NCBI RefSeq assembly: GCF_002810445.1
Contig: NZ_NEXS01000001.1
Location: 310,001-374,000 of the forward strand
Reading direction: 5' to 3'
DNA length: 64,000 bases
Source of the DNA: Advenella sp. S44
GTDB taxonomy: Bacteria > Pseudomonadota > Gammaproteobacteria > Burkholderiales > Burkholderiaceae_B
Shown: positions 1 to 9,031 of the stretch, in pieces
Position numbering within the stretch: the stretch's first letter is position 1
Layout of the letters: each line of letters begins with the position of its first letter
Program-made: the position numbers and the translations under genes
Notes under the pieces: generated by a model
The model's input: only the letters and a program-made list of their open reading frames with translations
Told to the model about the DNA's origin: nothing
Databases searched by the model: none

Positions 1-786
1 CTGCCGTACACGCTGCTTGCGCATGCCCTGTTCCTGGCGCTGACGTTCAAGCTTGCGCTCACCGAGGTTTTGTAGGGCGTTCTGCCGTTCGTGTGCCTTA
101 GTCTCGGCATAAAATGAGTAATTGCCCCCGTAGCTGTGCAGTCCCTGGGAAGACAATTCCACGATACATTCCATGGACTCCAACAATTGCCTATCATGAC
201 TGACCACAATCAGCCCACGTGGCCAGCGTTGTAGTTGTTCGATCTGAGCCTGTCGGTTCGGTCGGTCGAGATGGTTGCTGGGCTCATCAAGAATCAAGAA
301 GTCTGCATCCGAGAGCATGGCACCAATCAGGGAAACTCGCATCACCTCACCGCCGCTCAGAATGCTGGCAGGTGTATCTGCTTCAAGGTGGCTCAAGTTA
401 TTGCGCTCAAGTTCATAACGGAGTCGCTGGTGTATGTCCCAGTGATCTCCCACGGTATCGAAATCCGCCGGTGCTGTACTGCCTGACTCAATACGTGCCA
501 GCGCATCTAGCGTGTGATTTACCCCCGCCAAGTCGGCCACTGTAGAACCCTCAGGATGAACCACTTGCTGGGCGAGGTAATGCACGCTGCCGGAACGCTG
601 GCAACGGCCGGTGGTTGGTTGTAACGACCCAGCCAGGATGCGTGCTAGCAAAGTTTTGCCGACACCATTGCGTCCGACCAGTCCCGTTGAGCGCATATCG
701 AACTGCTTGTGAAGGTCGGAGAAAAGAGTTCTGCCGTCTGGCAGAACGTAGGACACGTCTTTTAGTACGAGATGGGTATTCGTCAT
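1..786 (-). CDS. ABC-F family ATPase (partial, N-terminal part)
   Basis: Reads leftwards from ATG 786 and is still open at base 1, so 262 N-terminal residues are seen. ABC-F proteins are soluble twin-ATPase translation factors, some giving antibiotic resistance, with no membrane domain. Visible in the first cassette: Walker A GRNGVGKT (about residue 37), signature LSGGE, Walker B with DEPSNHLD, and an H-switch VVSHD. After it comes an Arg/Gln/Lys-rich stretch that fits the interdomain linker. The second cassette lies outside the window. The exact subfamily (Uup, YheS or YbiT-like) cannot be decided from this half. Confidence 0.85.
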   Translation of the reverse strand, partial: MTNTHLVLKDVSYVLPDGRTLFSDLHKQFDMRSTGLVGRNGVGKTLLARILAGSLQPTTGRCQRSGSVHYLAQQVVHPEGSTVADLAGVNHTLDALARIESGSTAPADFDTVGDHWDIHQRLRYELERNNLSHLEADTPASILSGGEVMRVSLIGAMLSDADFLILDEPSNHLDRPNRQAQIEQLQRWPRGLIVVSHDRQLLESMECIVELSSQGLHSYGGNYSFYAETKAHERQNALQNLGERKLERQRQEQGMRKQRVRQ

Positions 787-1414
787 GCTCTATTCCAAAG
801 ATGCCAAGAACTCCCCTGTACTGGGGGCTGGTGGAGACTGGCCGTCATAACAACGGCGGCATCAATGGCGCATTGGACAAACACCTCATATTGGAATGGA
901 TAGGCCAAATATTGTACAAGCCCTTGTAGAAATGGACAATGCAGTAATTTCAACTAATTGAACTTCCAAACTCATGACCGAAATGCCCGACAACATTCGG
1001 CACCTGCGCGAATAGCAGGTGCCGGGCTGAAAAGCCACCGACGATGAAATACACTTTCAGGCGGACGCGCACGATTCCGTTGCTTGAGAGGAATGCGGTG
1101 GTGGAGAAGACGGTACGGGACATCTTCAACGCCGGCGCTGAGTGCCTGTTACGGGTGCCGGACTTCGCAGAAAAATTCAACGATGGGATTGATCTGTTAA
1201 CCATCTGAGGGTGGTATCAGATTGATGGCGTGAGAGTGTCCCATCAACCAATAAATCTGCATACCCCTTATAATTCGGGATAACCCAGCGGTGGCGCTCA
1301 TGGTAGCGGCGATCTTTATTGTGCTGCATTGCAGCAATATTGAAGCGCCTATAATGGGACCACCTCCGTTTATGGGACCACATCCGTTTTCAATCAGGCG
1401 ATAGAGGAGCAAAC
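787..1414. other. Gene-free stretch with a hairpin and possible gene debris
   Basis: No convincing gene. A perfect 10-bp stem (998-1007 with 1015-1024, 7-nt loop) has no T-tract. The plus strand from about 1085 to 1207 reads like the end of a broken protein (residues such as NAGAECLLRVPDF, then a stop), but no family was recognised. The end of the stretch carries the promoter region of the HIT gene. Confidence 0.4.
1354..1389 (+). repeat. Two tandem 18-bp repeats upstream of the HIT gene
   Basis: Units 1354-1371 and 1372-1389 share ATGGGACCAC(C/A)TCCGTTT with one mismatch and end 25 bp before the HIT start codon. The position suggests a promoter or leader element, but no known regulator motif was recognised. 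Confidence 0.6.
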
Positions 1415-1834
1415 ATGGCCTACGATAATCAGAATATTTTCGCAAAGATTCTCCGCGCAGAAGCGCCGTCCTTCAAGATATATGAAGATGACAAGACGTA
1501 TGCCATGATGGACATCATGCCGCAGACCAAAGGCCATTTGCTTATTCTGACCAAGGAAGAGGCAGAAACGTTGCTCGATTTGTCGGTGGAAGGTGCCCAG
1601 GCGTGTATGGCGACTGCAAAAAAAATCGCGCCAGCGCTGCTGGAAGTGACCAAAGCCGATGGATTTATCCTGTCACAGTTCAATAACGAGATTGCCGGAC
1701 AAACCGTTCATCATGTGCATTTTCATCTGGTTCCCCGGTATATTGGCCAAAAAGTAGAGCGCCATGGTCGGGTAAAGGGGGATATGGACGAGATTGCTGA
1801 GCTTGGCCGGCAAATTGCTGCGGCAATTCAATAA
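1415..1834 (+). CDS. HIT family hydrolase
   Basis: 139 aa, the usual size of a single-domain histidine-triad protein. The triad is plain: H100-V-H102-F-H104 in HHVHFHLVPR. Proteins of this family hydrolyse or transfer nucleotide monophosphates (HinT-type phosphoramidase, Ap4A hydrolase-like) in the cytoplasm. The start ATG 1415 has an AGGAG ribosome site 7 nt upstream. It stands alone, with no clear operon partner. The substrate cannot be deduced. Confidence 0.93.
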   Translation: MAYDNQNIFAKILRAEAPSFKIYEDDKTYAMMDIMPQTKGHLLILTKEEAETLLDLSVEGAQACMATAKKIAPALLEVTKADGFILSQFNNEIAGQTVHHVHFHLVPRYIGQKVERHGRVKGDMDEIAELGRQIAAAIQ

Positions 1835-2698
1835 TCTATTTCACCCCGACATGCAATTGAACTGTCGGCGCTATACGTTCGGCGCAATAAGGTCGACAAG
1901 GCCCATAAAAAGCGTTTCCCAACACAGCAACTGCCCAATAGAATCGCCGTCCGAGGGCAGTCCGGCATAACAGCCGCCCAACAAAACCCATCGGGTGTGT
2001 TTCTTATCAAACAAACCTGCAACATCTGACGACTGCGCTAACCGAAACTACCCCGTTACTGACAGCGCCGACAGAATCCAGACAGGATCATGTTGGCACT
2101 GGCTGATCTTGGGCGACCTGGCGGGCGAGTCGGTTTGGGTCCTTTATTTTTGTAGCTGGTCTTCAGAAGAAGATCAGGGGGATTGAGATGTTTCGGCGAC
2201 AGAGAAAAATTTAATAATATTTCAATTGAAATATTATTAAATTGGTTCAAGGTTGTGAAGGGCAGTGAAGGGCGGTTATGTTGTATGTGCTGTCATGTGA
2301 TGTTATCGACTGGCATACGAATTTCGCTTATCGCCCGTGATGACGGCTTGGAACGTTTCCGTGGCGCACTGAACCGGCCGGCGACCACGGTGGCCTGGAG
2401 GATCAGACGGCAAAGCGCATTTACGGCTTCAGCTATTTGCTGAGCGTACACACCCAATTTCGGCAAATGGCTGGCCTATTTCACGTGCCGGTGCTATCTC
2501 AGCCAACGTCAGCTATCACAGTTATCACGGTTTTCTTCAAACTATTTACACCTCAGTCTATAATCTTATCTGTCGTGAAATTGCGTCAGATAAAGTAATG
2601 CGCATCGGGAGATCAATAGTATTTGCAGGCATCCCATGCCGGTTTGTCGGCTGCACGACATGGTCGGTTCAAGGGCATAGTTGGAAGGGCACACGCCT
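1835..2698. other. 864-bp stretch without a convincing gene
   Basis: Short open frames on both strands have no recognisable motif and atypical composition. The only strong signal is the 36-bp palindrome at 2208-2243. Plus-strand residues around 2400-2590 look vaguely protein-like but carry no start and no family signature. Possibly decayed DNA. Confidence 0.4.
2208..2243. repeat. 36-bp perfect palindrome
   Basis: Two uninterrupted 18-bp arms meet at 2225/2226 with no spacer, and all but four bases are A or T. The core ATTTCAATTGAAAT recurs upstream of gyrB at 45205-45218, with 17 identical bases counting flanks. A spacer-free palindrome this long could be an operator, a recombination site or a cruciform. 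No T-tract follows that would make it a terminator. Confidence 0.85.
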
Positions 2699-4210
2699 TT
2701 ATGTCCTTGCATTATCCGTCGGCGTTGGCGTCGCTTGTGACTTGCGGTCGGATCGGCTGCCCGATTTGCGACGACGTTTGAATCTGATCCGGTTTTTTCG
2801 TTCCTTGTGTACGGTAATTCCTTCGCCAGCTTTGGGATCAAGTTTATAAAACCAGTAAGCGGCGACGATGGACAAGAGTCCGATTACCCAGAACCCGGTA
2901 TGAATATCCCCAATTGAAACGTGGCTGGCGCCTCTCAGTTGCATGCTCAGATCCAGCGTGACTGTGGCAATACCCATGCCCAGGCTGATGCCGATCTGTT
3001 GCGCGGTGGCAGAAAAAGAGCTTGCCTGACTCATTTGTTCCGGCTCGATATCCGCGAATGCCAGGCTATTTACACCGGTGAACTGCAATGAGCGGAAAAA
3101 GCCCCCCATCAGCAGTACGGTGCCCATAAGCAGTATCGGCGTACTCTGGATGAAAAATGCATTTGTGATTGTCATTAGGCCGGTAAGTGTGCCATTTACC
3201 AGAAGTACCGTGCGAAAGCCCCACCGGCCGAATACCGCAGTTGCAATGAATTTCATCATCAGCGATCCGATGGCCATCGAAAAGGTGATCATGCCGCTGG
3301 CTAGCGGCGAGTAGCCAAACCCAACCTGAAACAGCAGGGTAAGTAGAAACGGCATTGCCCCAACCGACAGCCGCGTCATATTGCCGCCAATGACAGCAGC
3401 TGAAAAGGTGGGAATTTTAAGCAGCGACAGATCGATAATGGGTTCTGGGTGACGCCTGGCATGGCGCTTGTACAGCAATGTGCATACCAGTCCGGTGGTC
3501 AAAAGCAGCAGCGGATACCGATACCCATGGGTATGGTTGCCGATGGCTTCAATACCAATAACAAACGTCGCCATGCCCACGCCAATGAGCAGAAAACCGA
3601 GCCAGTCAAGCCGAGGTTTTCTCTCGCTGCGATACTCAAGTACATATCGGAGCACCAATGCAATGCCGATAATAGCGATTGGGATATTGATGAGAAATAT
3701 CCAGTGCCACGAGGCATAGGTCACCAGAAACCCGCCCAGGGGCGGGCCCAAAATCGGGCCGAGCAGGGCGGGAATGGAAAGAAATGATGTGGCTTTCAGA
3801 ATCTGGTTACGCGGTATTGTTCGCAACATGATAATACGGCCTACCGGAACCATCATTGCACCTGCAATACCCTGGATGAATCGGGACACCGTCAGGGAAG
3901 TCAGATCCCACGATAACGCGCAGGTGAGCGACGTTAAAGCAAACAGGGCAATGGCAAAGAGAAACAGGCGTTTGGCCCCGAAGCGATCGGCGGCCCAGCC
4001 GCAGATCGGGACAAACACCGCCACTGCCAGCAAATACGAGGTGATAGCCACGTTCATGCGAACCGGGGTAGATTGCAAAGAAACTGCCATCATCGGAAGG
4101 GCGGTTGCCACCACAGTGGCGTCGAGCATTTGCATGAACAATGCGCACCCGACGATAAATGGTATTAATTTGACGGCAATATCTTGCTGGACGGGATCGC
4201 GACTTTTCAT
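2699..4210 (-). CDS. MFS transporter, DHA2 (14-TM EmrB/QacA-like) family
   Basis: 503 aa inner-membrane exporter, probably proton-driven drug or metabolite efflux. The N-terminus MKSRDPV is followed by a helix with LDATVVATALP, the DHA2 version of the conserved Asp-containing TM1 motif; GWAADRFGAKR matches MFS motif A and GPILGPPLGGF matches motif C. The open frame runs further upstream, but ATG 4210 overlaps the preceding gene's stop in an ATGA junction, so this start is chosen and translational coupling is likely. The C-terminus ends in a basic tail of about 40 residues. The substrate is unknown. Confidence 0.88.
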   Translation of the reverse strand: MKSRDPVQQDIAVKLIPFIVGCALFMQMLDATVVATALPMMAVSLQSTPVRMNVAITSYLLAVAVFVPICGWAADRFGAKRLFLFAIALFALTSLTCALSWDLTSLTVSRFIQGIAGAMMVPVGRIIMLRTIPRNQILKATSFLSIPALLGPILGPPLGGFLVTYASWHWIFLINIPIAIIGIALVLRYVLEYRSERKPRLDWLGFLLIGVGMATFVIGIEAIGNHTHGYRYPLLLLTTGLVCTLLYKRHARRHPEPIIDLSLLKIPTFSAAVIGGNMTRLSVGAMPFLLTLLFQVGFGYSPLASGMITFSMAIGSLMMKFIATAVFGRWGFRTVLLVNGTLTGLMTITNAFFIQSTPILLMGTVLLMGGFFRSLQFTGVNSLAFADIEPEQMSQASSFSATAQQIGISLGMGIATVTLDLSMQLRGASHVSIGDIHTGFWVIGLLSIVAAYWFYKLDPKAGEGITVHKERKNRIRFKRRRKSGSRSDRKSQATPTPTDNART

Positions 4211-5250
4211 GTCAGTTGATATCTTTTTGAGAGTAGTCGGTATAGCGGTCCGGTAACGAGCAACACAAATACCATTCGTGATACATGGAAGGCGGTAACA
4301 ACAGGGGGACTCAATTGCAGCACTTTTGCCGTAATGGTCATTTCCGCGATGCCGCCGGGACTGTTTGCCAGATACAGAGTTGCCAGCGGGATATCGGAAA
4401 TCAGCGACAGCAGGCCGCAAAAAATCAGGGCCAGACACAGGGATCCGATGCAGACTAGCGCCACCACGCCCAGATATTTTGGTGCACGCCTGAAAAAATC
4501 CGGTCCAAATTTGTCACCAAGCGACCAGCCAATAAACATTTGCCCGGCGTGCTGTACTTCCGGAGGAATGATAGATAGCGCTATATGGTTGCTCGTCAGC
4601 ACCGTCATAATAAATAGCGGGCCAAGCACCCAGGGGTTTGGAATACGCAGTTTGCCGAAAACAAAGCCAAATGCGCAGGTAAGGGCAATCATCTGAAAAA
4701 AGCCGCTGTAGGAGAACGCGATAGCAGCCGTTGTGTTTACGGTCAGGCCATGCAATCCAAGAAACTTATAGACAAAGGGAACCGTTACTACGACAAGCAA
4801 AACACGCAGGCTATGGGCAGAGGCCACCCGATCTATCCGGGCATTATTGCGTTCGGCAAGATTGGCCATTTCGCTCGCGCCACCGATAGCCGAGGCGAAC
4901 CAGGCAGTTTTGAAGTCCACATCTGCCCAGCGGCGCAGGACAAAAGCCCCTGCGCCGCCCAGAAACAAGGCGAACAGCATGCCCAGCACAATAGCAAATG
5001 TGTTATCCAGGACAATATGCAGTACTTCTTCGGTGAAATAGAGTCCCAGGGATGTACCAATCACCCATTGGCCCATGCTTCGGAATGCCACATGCGATTG
5101 CGTGCGGGCCCCGCGCAACTTGCTTATAGCGGTGATAAGCAGCGGCCCGATCATCCAAGGTAAGGGTAGATGCAGCCAGTTTGCCATTAGAGCACCAGCA
5201 AGTGCGAACAGAAATCCGGCTAAATAACGCTGCATCATATTCCAAGACAA
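4207..5250 (-). CDS. AbrB-type duplicated membrane protein
   Basis: 347 aa, about ten hydrophobic segments arranged as two similar halves, each opening with a GALMANWLHLPLPWMIGPLL or WVLGPLFIM type motif. This matches the AbrB_dup family (COG3180), integral membrane proteins often called AbrB regulators or ammonia monooxygenase-like but without proven function. It is unrelated to the small DNA-binding AbrB. First gene of a two-gene unit with the DHA2 transporter, joined by ATGA. Start ATG 5250; M5 or M6 is also possible. Confidence 0.85.
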   Translation of the reverse strand: MSWNMMQRYLAGFLFALAGALMANWLHLPLPWMIGPLLITAISKLRGARTQSHVAFRSMGQWVIGTSLGLYFTEEVLHIVLDNTFAIVLGMLFALFLGGAGAFVLRRWADVDFKTAWFASAIGGASEMANLAERNNARIDRVASAHSLRVLLVVVTVPFVYKFLGLHGLTVNTTAAIAFSYSGFFQMIALTCAFGFVFGKLRIPNPWVLGPLFIMTVLTSNHIALSIIPPEVQHAGQMFIGWSLGDKFGPDFFRRAPKYLGVVALVCIGSLCLALIFCGLLSLISDIPLATLYLANSPGGIAEMTITAKVLQLSPPVVTAFHVSRMVFVLLVTGPLYRLLSKRYQLT

Positions 5251-5475
5251 TTGACATAATTTAAGCGTTCATTGTACGTTTTCAAATGAAAAAATGCGAA
5301 GGAAAACTGTTTATATTTGAAAGTCTTATATAAGACTTGTGTCATAACGTCGTTTACATGCCATGAAGCGGGCCCTTCGAAACCCAATACAACTGCGGGG
5401 GTCGTGTCGCACTGCAAGTGCGGCTCGCATCGCATCTGTGACGGCCGCAAGCGCCGCGGTGGCCGATCACATCGA

Positions 5476-6381
5476 TCATCGTCCTGCCGGCGAGGCGGCA
5501 TCGTTGATGTGCTGATGTTGTGAGCACTGAACGATAAATTGAATAAGCTGGCGCACCGGTTGGGCCAGGGCTTGTTCCTGCCTGTGAAGCAATCCTGTCT
5601 CACGATAGAATGTATGAGCGCCTAAATCAATGGCGCGAACTTTCGCAGGCCAGCGCGCGAAAGCGGCGGTTTGCGGAAAGAGCGCGACTCCTGCACCATT
5701 AGCCACAAGCTTGACAATTGTTTCAAGTTCATCACATTCGCAAATTTCCTGCAGGCTCACATGCATCTTGCGCAGGAAACGATCAACCAGCCGCCCACCG
5801 AACGAGGCGCGGTCGTAGCGGATGAACGGCTGCTCAGACAGCAAGGGGGCCCAGTCGCTTCCGGTGATATGAGAAGGAACGATAAGCCTGAAGGGTTCGC
5901 GTGCCAGCGTTTGCCATTGCAGTTCACTTTGCAATTGAAAAGGCGGGCGAACAATGGCTGCCATGTCTACATCACCCGCGTCCACCAGATTCACCATGTC
6001 CATGGATACACCAGGAATGATGCGGGTATGGCAGCCCGGGCAGGCTTTGTGAAAGTCGGCCAGCGCATAAGGCAATACCGTCCGTTGTAGCGTTGCAATG
6101 GCGCCGACGTTGATATGCATGGCTTTAGCGTTGGCGACAGGCGCAGCACCCAGATTGCTGTAAAGTTGAATTAGTTCTTGTGCCTGCAAAAGTAACTGTT
6201 GTCCCTTTGCATTGATTTTCGCCGAACGTCCCTGCCGGTCAAACAGTAAAAATCCCAATTCAGCCTCCAGACGCTGCATCTGGGCACTGACTGCCGCCTG
6301 GGTAAGGCCGATTTTCTGCGCGGCGGCGGCAAACGTACCCTCGCGCGATACCGCGACAAACGTTTTGAGTTCCCGGATCAT
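5476..6381 (-). CDS. LysR-type transcriptional regulator
   Basis: 301 aa, normal LTTR length. N-terminal winged helix: RELKTFVAVSREGTFAAAAQKIGLTQAAVS with recognition helix QAAVSAQMQRLE, residues 3-60. The rest is a two-lobed effector domain (about 90-290). Divergent from the VOC gene at 6570, with an AT-rich 188-bp region and an inverted repeat between them, the usual LysR arrangement. It may also influence the AbrB/MFS pair lying downstream on the same strand. Confidence 0.92.
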   Translation of the reverse strand: MIRELKTFVAVSREGTFAAAAQKIGLTQAAVSAQMQRLEAELGFLLFDRQGRSAKINAKGQQLLLQAQELIQLYSNLGAAPVANAKAMHINVGAIATLQRTVLPYALADFHKACPGCHTRIIPGVSMDMVNLVDAGDVDMAAIVRPPFQLQSELQWQTLAREPFRLIVPSHITGSDWAPLLSEQPFIRYDRASFGGRLVDRFLRKMHVSLQEICECDELETIVKLVANGAGVALFPQTAAFARWPAKVRAIDLGAHTFYRETGLLHRQEQALAQPVRQLIQFIVQCSQHQHINDAASPAGR

Positions 6382-6402
6382 CGTATTCCCAATACATCAA
6401 TA

Positions 6403-6425
6403 ATATTTGTATATATTACAAATAT
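6403..6425. promoter_or_regulatory. Inverted repeat, candidate LysR operator
   Basis: Perfect 9-bp arms ATATTTGTA and TACAAATAT separated by 5 bp, 22 bp before the LysR start and upstream of the divergent VOC gene. It satisfies the T-N11-A pattern of LTTR sites. Assignment to this regulator is inferred from position. Confidence 0.6.
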
Positions 6426-6569
6426 ATATTGATTTTAGTTTTTCAACACTGAGCCTACAATAAAAATTCGGTCCCGGCTCTCGCACGCTGGATCATCCAA
6501 AGTGCGATGGCATTGCAATAAACGTTACCAATACCGACGCAGCCAACCTTACATTTTTCAGGAAAACCA

Positions 6570-6995
6570 ATGAGCTTGTCACCTTTTCATTTAGCTATCC
6601 CCGTCTATGACCTGGCGGCTGCCCGCCATTTTTATGGCGAGGTGTTCGGCCTGTCCGAAGGACGTTCAAGCGAGCAATGGGTCGATTTCGATTTTTACGG
6701 ACACCAACTGGTCATTCACGAACATCCGCAAACGGCGAGCCAGCAACAAGCGCACACCAATGCCGTAGACGGCCACAACGTGCCGGTGCCGCACTTTGGC
6801 ATCGTGCTTGAATGGGGTCAGTGGGAAGCGCTATCGGAACGCCTCAAAGCGCTTAATACCAAGTTTGTAATAGAACCTGGCATCCGCTTTAAAGGTCAAG
6901 TGGGTGAACAGGCCACCATGTTTCTGTTTGATCCCTGTGGAAACGCGTTGGAATTCAAGGCGTTCCGAGACATGAACCAGTTGTTTGCGAAGTAA
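6570..6995 (+). CDS. VOC family (glyoxalase/bleomycin resistance-fold) protein
   Basis: 141 aa single-domain VOC protein. The N-terminus [24 protein letters not shown] has the metal-binding His (H7) and the classic first beta-alpha-beta, and the C-terminal [13 protein letters not shown] supplies the Glu ligand. Such proteins are metal-dependent lyases, dioxygenases or resistance proteins. The His/Glu ligands look intact, so it is probably active. Divergently transcribed from the LysR gene, its probable regulator. The substrate is unknown. Confidence 0.87.
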   Translation: MSLSPFHLAIPVYDLAAARHFYGEVFGLSEGRSSEQWVDFDFYGHQLVIHEHPQTASQQQAHTNAVDGHNVPVPHFGIVLEWGQWEALSERLKALNTKFVIEPGIRFKGQVGEQATMFLFDPCGNALEFKAFRDMNQLFAK

Positions 6996-7332
6996 AAAGA
7001 ATCGAGTCCCGCGATAGGTCTGGCCGCGGCCGCAAGCAAGAGCGCTGATATTTCATGAATCAGCCGCTCTTGTATTGACGCAAGTCCCGGCCTTGCAGGG
7101 CCGTTCAGCGAAGGCTGAGAGCGCCGCGCCATCCAGCGTGAGCCACGTCCGGCGGGAAAGGGCGTGCTTGCCAATGGACGTGTTCAAACAAGCGTAAGAT
7201 GACCCGCTACCGGAGTGACTGGTCTACACCGCGATTATTAACCACTGCGACCATCAACCGCTGCACCACGCACTATTTGGTGCCTGGAAGAAACCCGCAT
7301 CCGTGCATATCCGGCCGCTTTCTGACGCGATC

Positions 7333-7956
7333 TTAGGTGTTGAGGCGGCTGATGTGCCGTTCTATCAGTTTGACGGACAGCTCGGCATCGCGCGCTTCAA
7401 GTGCCGCGACAATATCCATATGATCCAGCGCGCTCTGCAGCAGGGCATCGCGTGATTGCCATACGGCCTGAGAAGAGCCGCCAAGGCGTTGTCTTAAATC
7501 TTCGATCATCCCTTCAATGACCGGGTTGCCGCTGCAGGAAAAGAGCAAAATATGAAACCGGTTGTTGATTTCATTTTGTTCACTGCGCGTGCCGTGATCG
7601 GCGGCATGACGAAATTCTTCGGCCAGCATTTTGAGCTGATGTAATGTGTCCTGATCAATGTTCTTGACGACGTTGCGAATGCTTTCTTTTTCTAAAAAAA
7701 CACGGGCTTCGCGGACATGGCGGATAGTTTCGGCATCGGGCGCATAGACGCGATAGCCGCGGTTGGGCGCATGTTCAAGAACCTGACGCAGCACGAGTTC
7801 GGACAAGGCGCGACGTGCGTCGAAACGCGAGGCTTTGAAGCGCTCTTCGATATCGCTCAGGCGTATCCACTCACCGGGCCGAAAGCCGCCATTACGTATT
7901 TCCAGTGCAATTTCGTCACCCAGCATACGGGGCACTTTACCTCGTACTTTTGCCAT
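7333..7956 (-). CDS. GntR family regulator (FadR/FCD subfamily)
   Basis: 207 aa. N-terminal winged helix (residues 3-66: EIALEIRNGGFRPGEWIRLSDIEERFKAS, then RRALSELVLRQVLEHAPNRGYRV), then an all-helical FCD-type effector domain. The frame can extend to a TTG at 7992, but ATG 7956 has an AAGGA site and is preferred. Divergent from the hydrolase/transporter operon starting at 8092, which it probably represses until a metabolite releases it. A 14-bp palindrome lies in the shared promoter region. Confidence 0.9.
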   Translation of the reverse strand: MAKVRGKVPRMLGDEIALEIRNGGFRPGEWIRLSDIEERFKASRFDARRALSELVLRQVLEHAPNRGYRVYAPDAETIRHVREARVFLEKESIRNVVKNIDQDTLHQLKMLAEEFRHAADHGTRSEQNEINNRFHILLFSCSGNPVIEGMIEDLRQRLGGSSQAVWQSRDALLQSALDHMDIVAALEARDAELSVKLIERHISRLNT

Positions 7957-8060
7957 ATGGCTGTTTTCCTTCTGCGCTAACAAGAGCCGCAATCTGTTGT
8001 TGTGTGATTACATTATACCTTGTATGGACGCATTTTTGTGCGTATACTTTGTGCATATAG

Positions 8061-8074
8061 TTTATGCGCATAAA
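8061..8074. promoter_or_regulatory. Palindrome TTTATGCGCATAAA, candidate GntR operator
   Basis: Perfect 14-bp palindrome between the divergent GntR gene and the hydrolase, 18 bp before the hydrolase start. A related half-site TGTGCATATAG lies immediately upstream. The position would let a bound dimer block the operon promoter. Confidence 0.6.
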
Positions 8075-8091
8075 TATGAGGAGCAGTAAAT

Positions 8092-8967
8092 ATGTCTGTA
8101 GCAACCGCAGAAGCGACCCCGGAATTACGCGGGGAAAATATGTATGATTTGGGGCACACGACGATTTTTTCCTGCCACAAGGATCCTCGTTTCAGCTTCT
8201 GTATGTATGTGCCACGCTCGGTTCAGCAGGCCGGTCCGGCGCCTGAACTGGTTGTCGCGGTGCATGGAACCGGGCGAACTATTACAGAATATCGCGATGC
8301 TTTCAGCCATTTTGCGCGGTGGAACAATTGCGTCATCTTGTGTCCATTGTTTCCTGTCGGCGTGCAGGGCGATGACAATCGTAATGGCTACAAATATATC
8401 AGTGAAGGCGATATTCGATATGATCTGGTGGTGCTCGATATCGTCGAGCAAATCAACCAACGCTACGGCTTCAATTTCAAGGATTTCGGACTTTTCGGAT
8501 TTTCAGGCGGCGGCCACTTTACTCATCGATTCACGATGCTGCATCCGTCCCGGGTCTGGGCAGCCTCTGTGGGTGCGCCGGGCTCCGTCACGTTGCTGGA
8601 TCCAAAACAGGACTGGTGGGTCGGTACTGGCAATGTAGCGGAACTGTTCGGCATTGAAATTGACCTGGATGCGCTGGCGCGTGTGCCGGTGCAAATGATT
8701 GTTGGTGATGCAGATACTGAAACCTGGGAAATAACGCATAAACCAGGTGGCCGACATTGGATGGAAGGCGCCAATGATGCGGGACGCACGCGTCCCGAGC
8801 GCCTGGATACGCTGCGTCGCTCTTTCGAAGCCGCAGGCGTCAAGGTCAGGTTCGATGTCGTGCCAGGCGTTTCCCATCGCTGGGAGGACTGCATCGATCA
8901 GATTACTGACTTTTTTTCCGACGTATTGGTGCAGCGCCGCGCATCGGCCCGCGCTCAAATAGGTTGA
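8092..8967 (+). CDS. Alpha/beta hydrolase
   Basis: 291 aa alpha/beta-hydrolase fold. VVAVHGTGRT is the oxyanion-hole region, GFSGGG (about residue 143) is the nucleophile elbow with the catalytic Ser, VGDADTE is a likely acid position and VPGVSHRWE carries the His. No signal peptide is seen, so it is cytoplasmic. AGGAG lies a few bases upstream of ATG 8092. First gene after the GntR divergent promoter, followed by a peptide-type ABC transporter and a C45 amidohydrolase, so it likely cleaves an ester or amide in the imported compound. Confidence 0.85.
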   Translation: MSVATAEATPELRGENMYDLGHTTIFSCHKDPRFSFCMYVPRSVQQAGPAPELVVAVHGTGRTITEYRDAFSHFARWNNCVILCPLFPVGVQGDDNRNGYKYISEGDIRYDLVVLDIVEQINQRYGFNFKDFGLFGFSGGGHFTHRFTMLHPSRVWAASVGAPGSVTLLDPKQDWWVGTGNVAELFGIEIDLDALARVPVQMIVGDADTETWEITHKPGGRHWMEGANDAGRTRPERLDTLRRSFEAAGVKVRFDVVPGVSHRWEDCIDQITDFFSDVLVQRRASARAQIG

Positions 8968-9031
8968 CAACAAATCGGGCCAGAAGTTGTAAGCCTGTCT
9001 TTTCTTTCGTGAAAATGGAGCTGTGCATAAT

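Noticed and set aside
2056-2443. Two overlapping small genes on opposite strands around 2.2 kb
   Set aside because: Both begin in the 36-bp palindrome, which makes the same residues on each strand; no conserved motif elsewhere.
3078-3787. Plus-strand frames opposite the DHA2 exporter
   Set aside because: They are antisense shadows of a clearly coding membrane protein.
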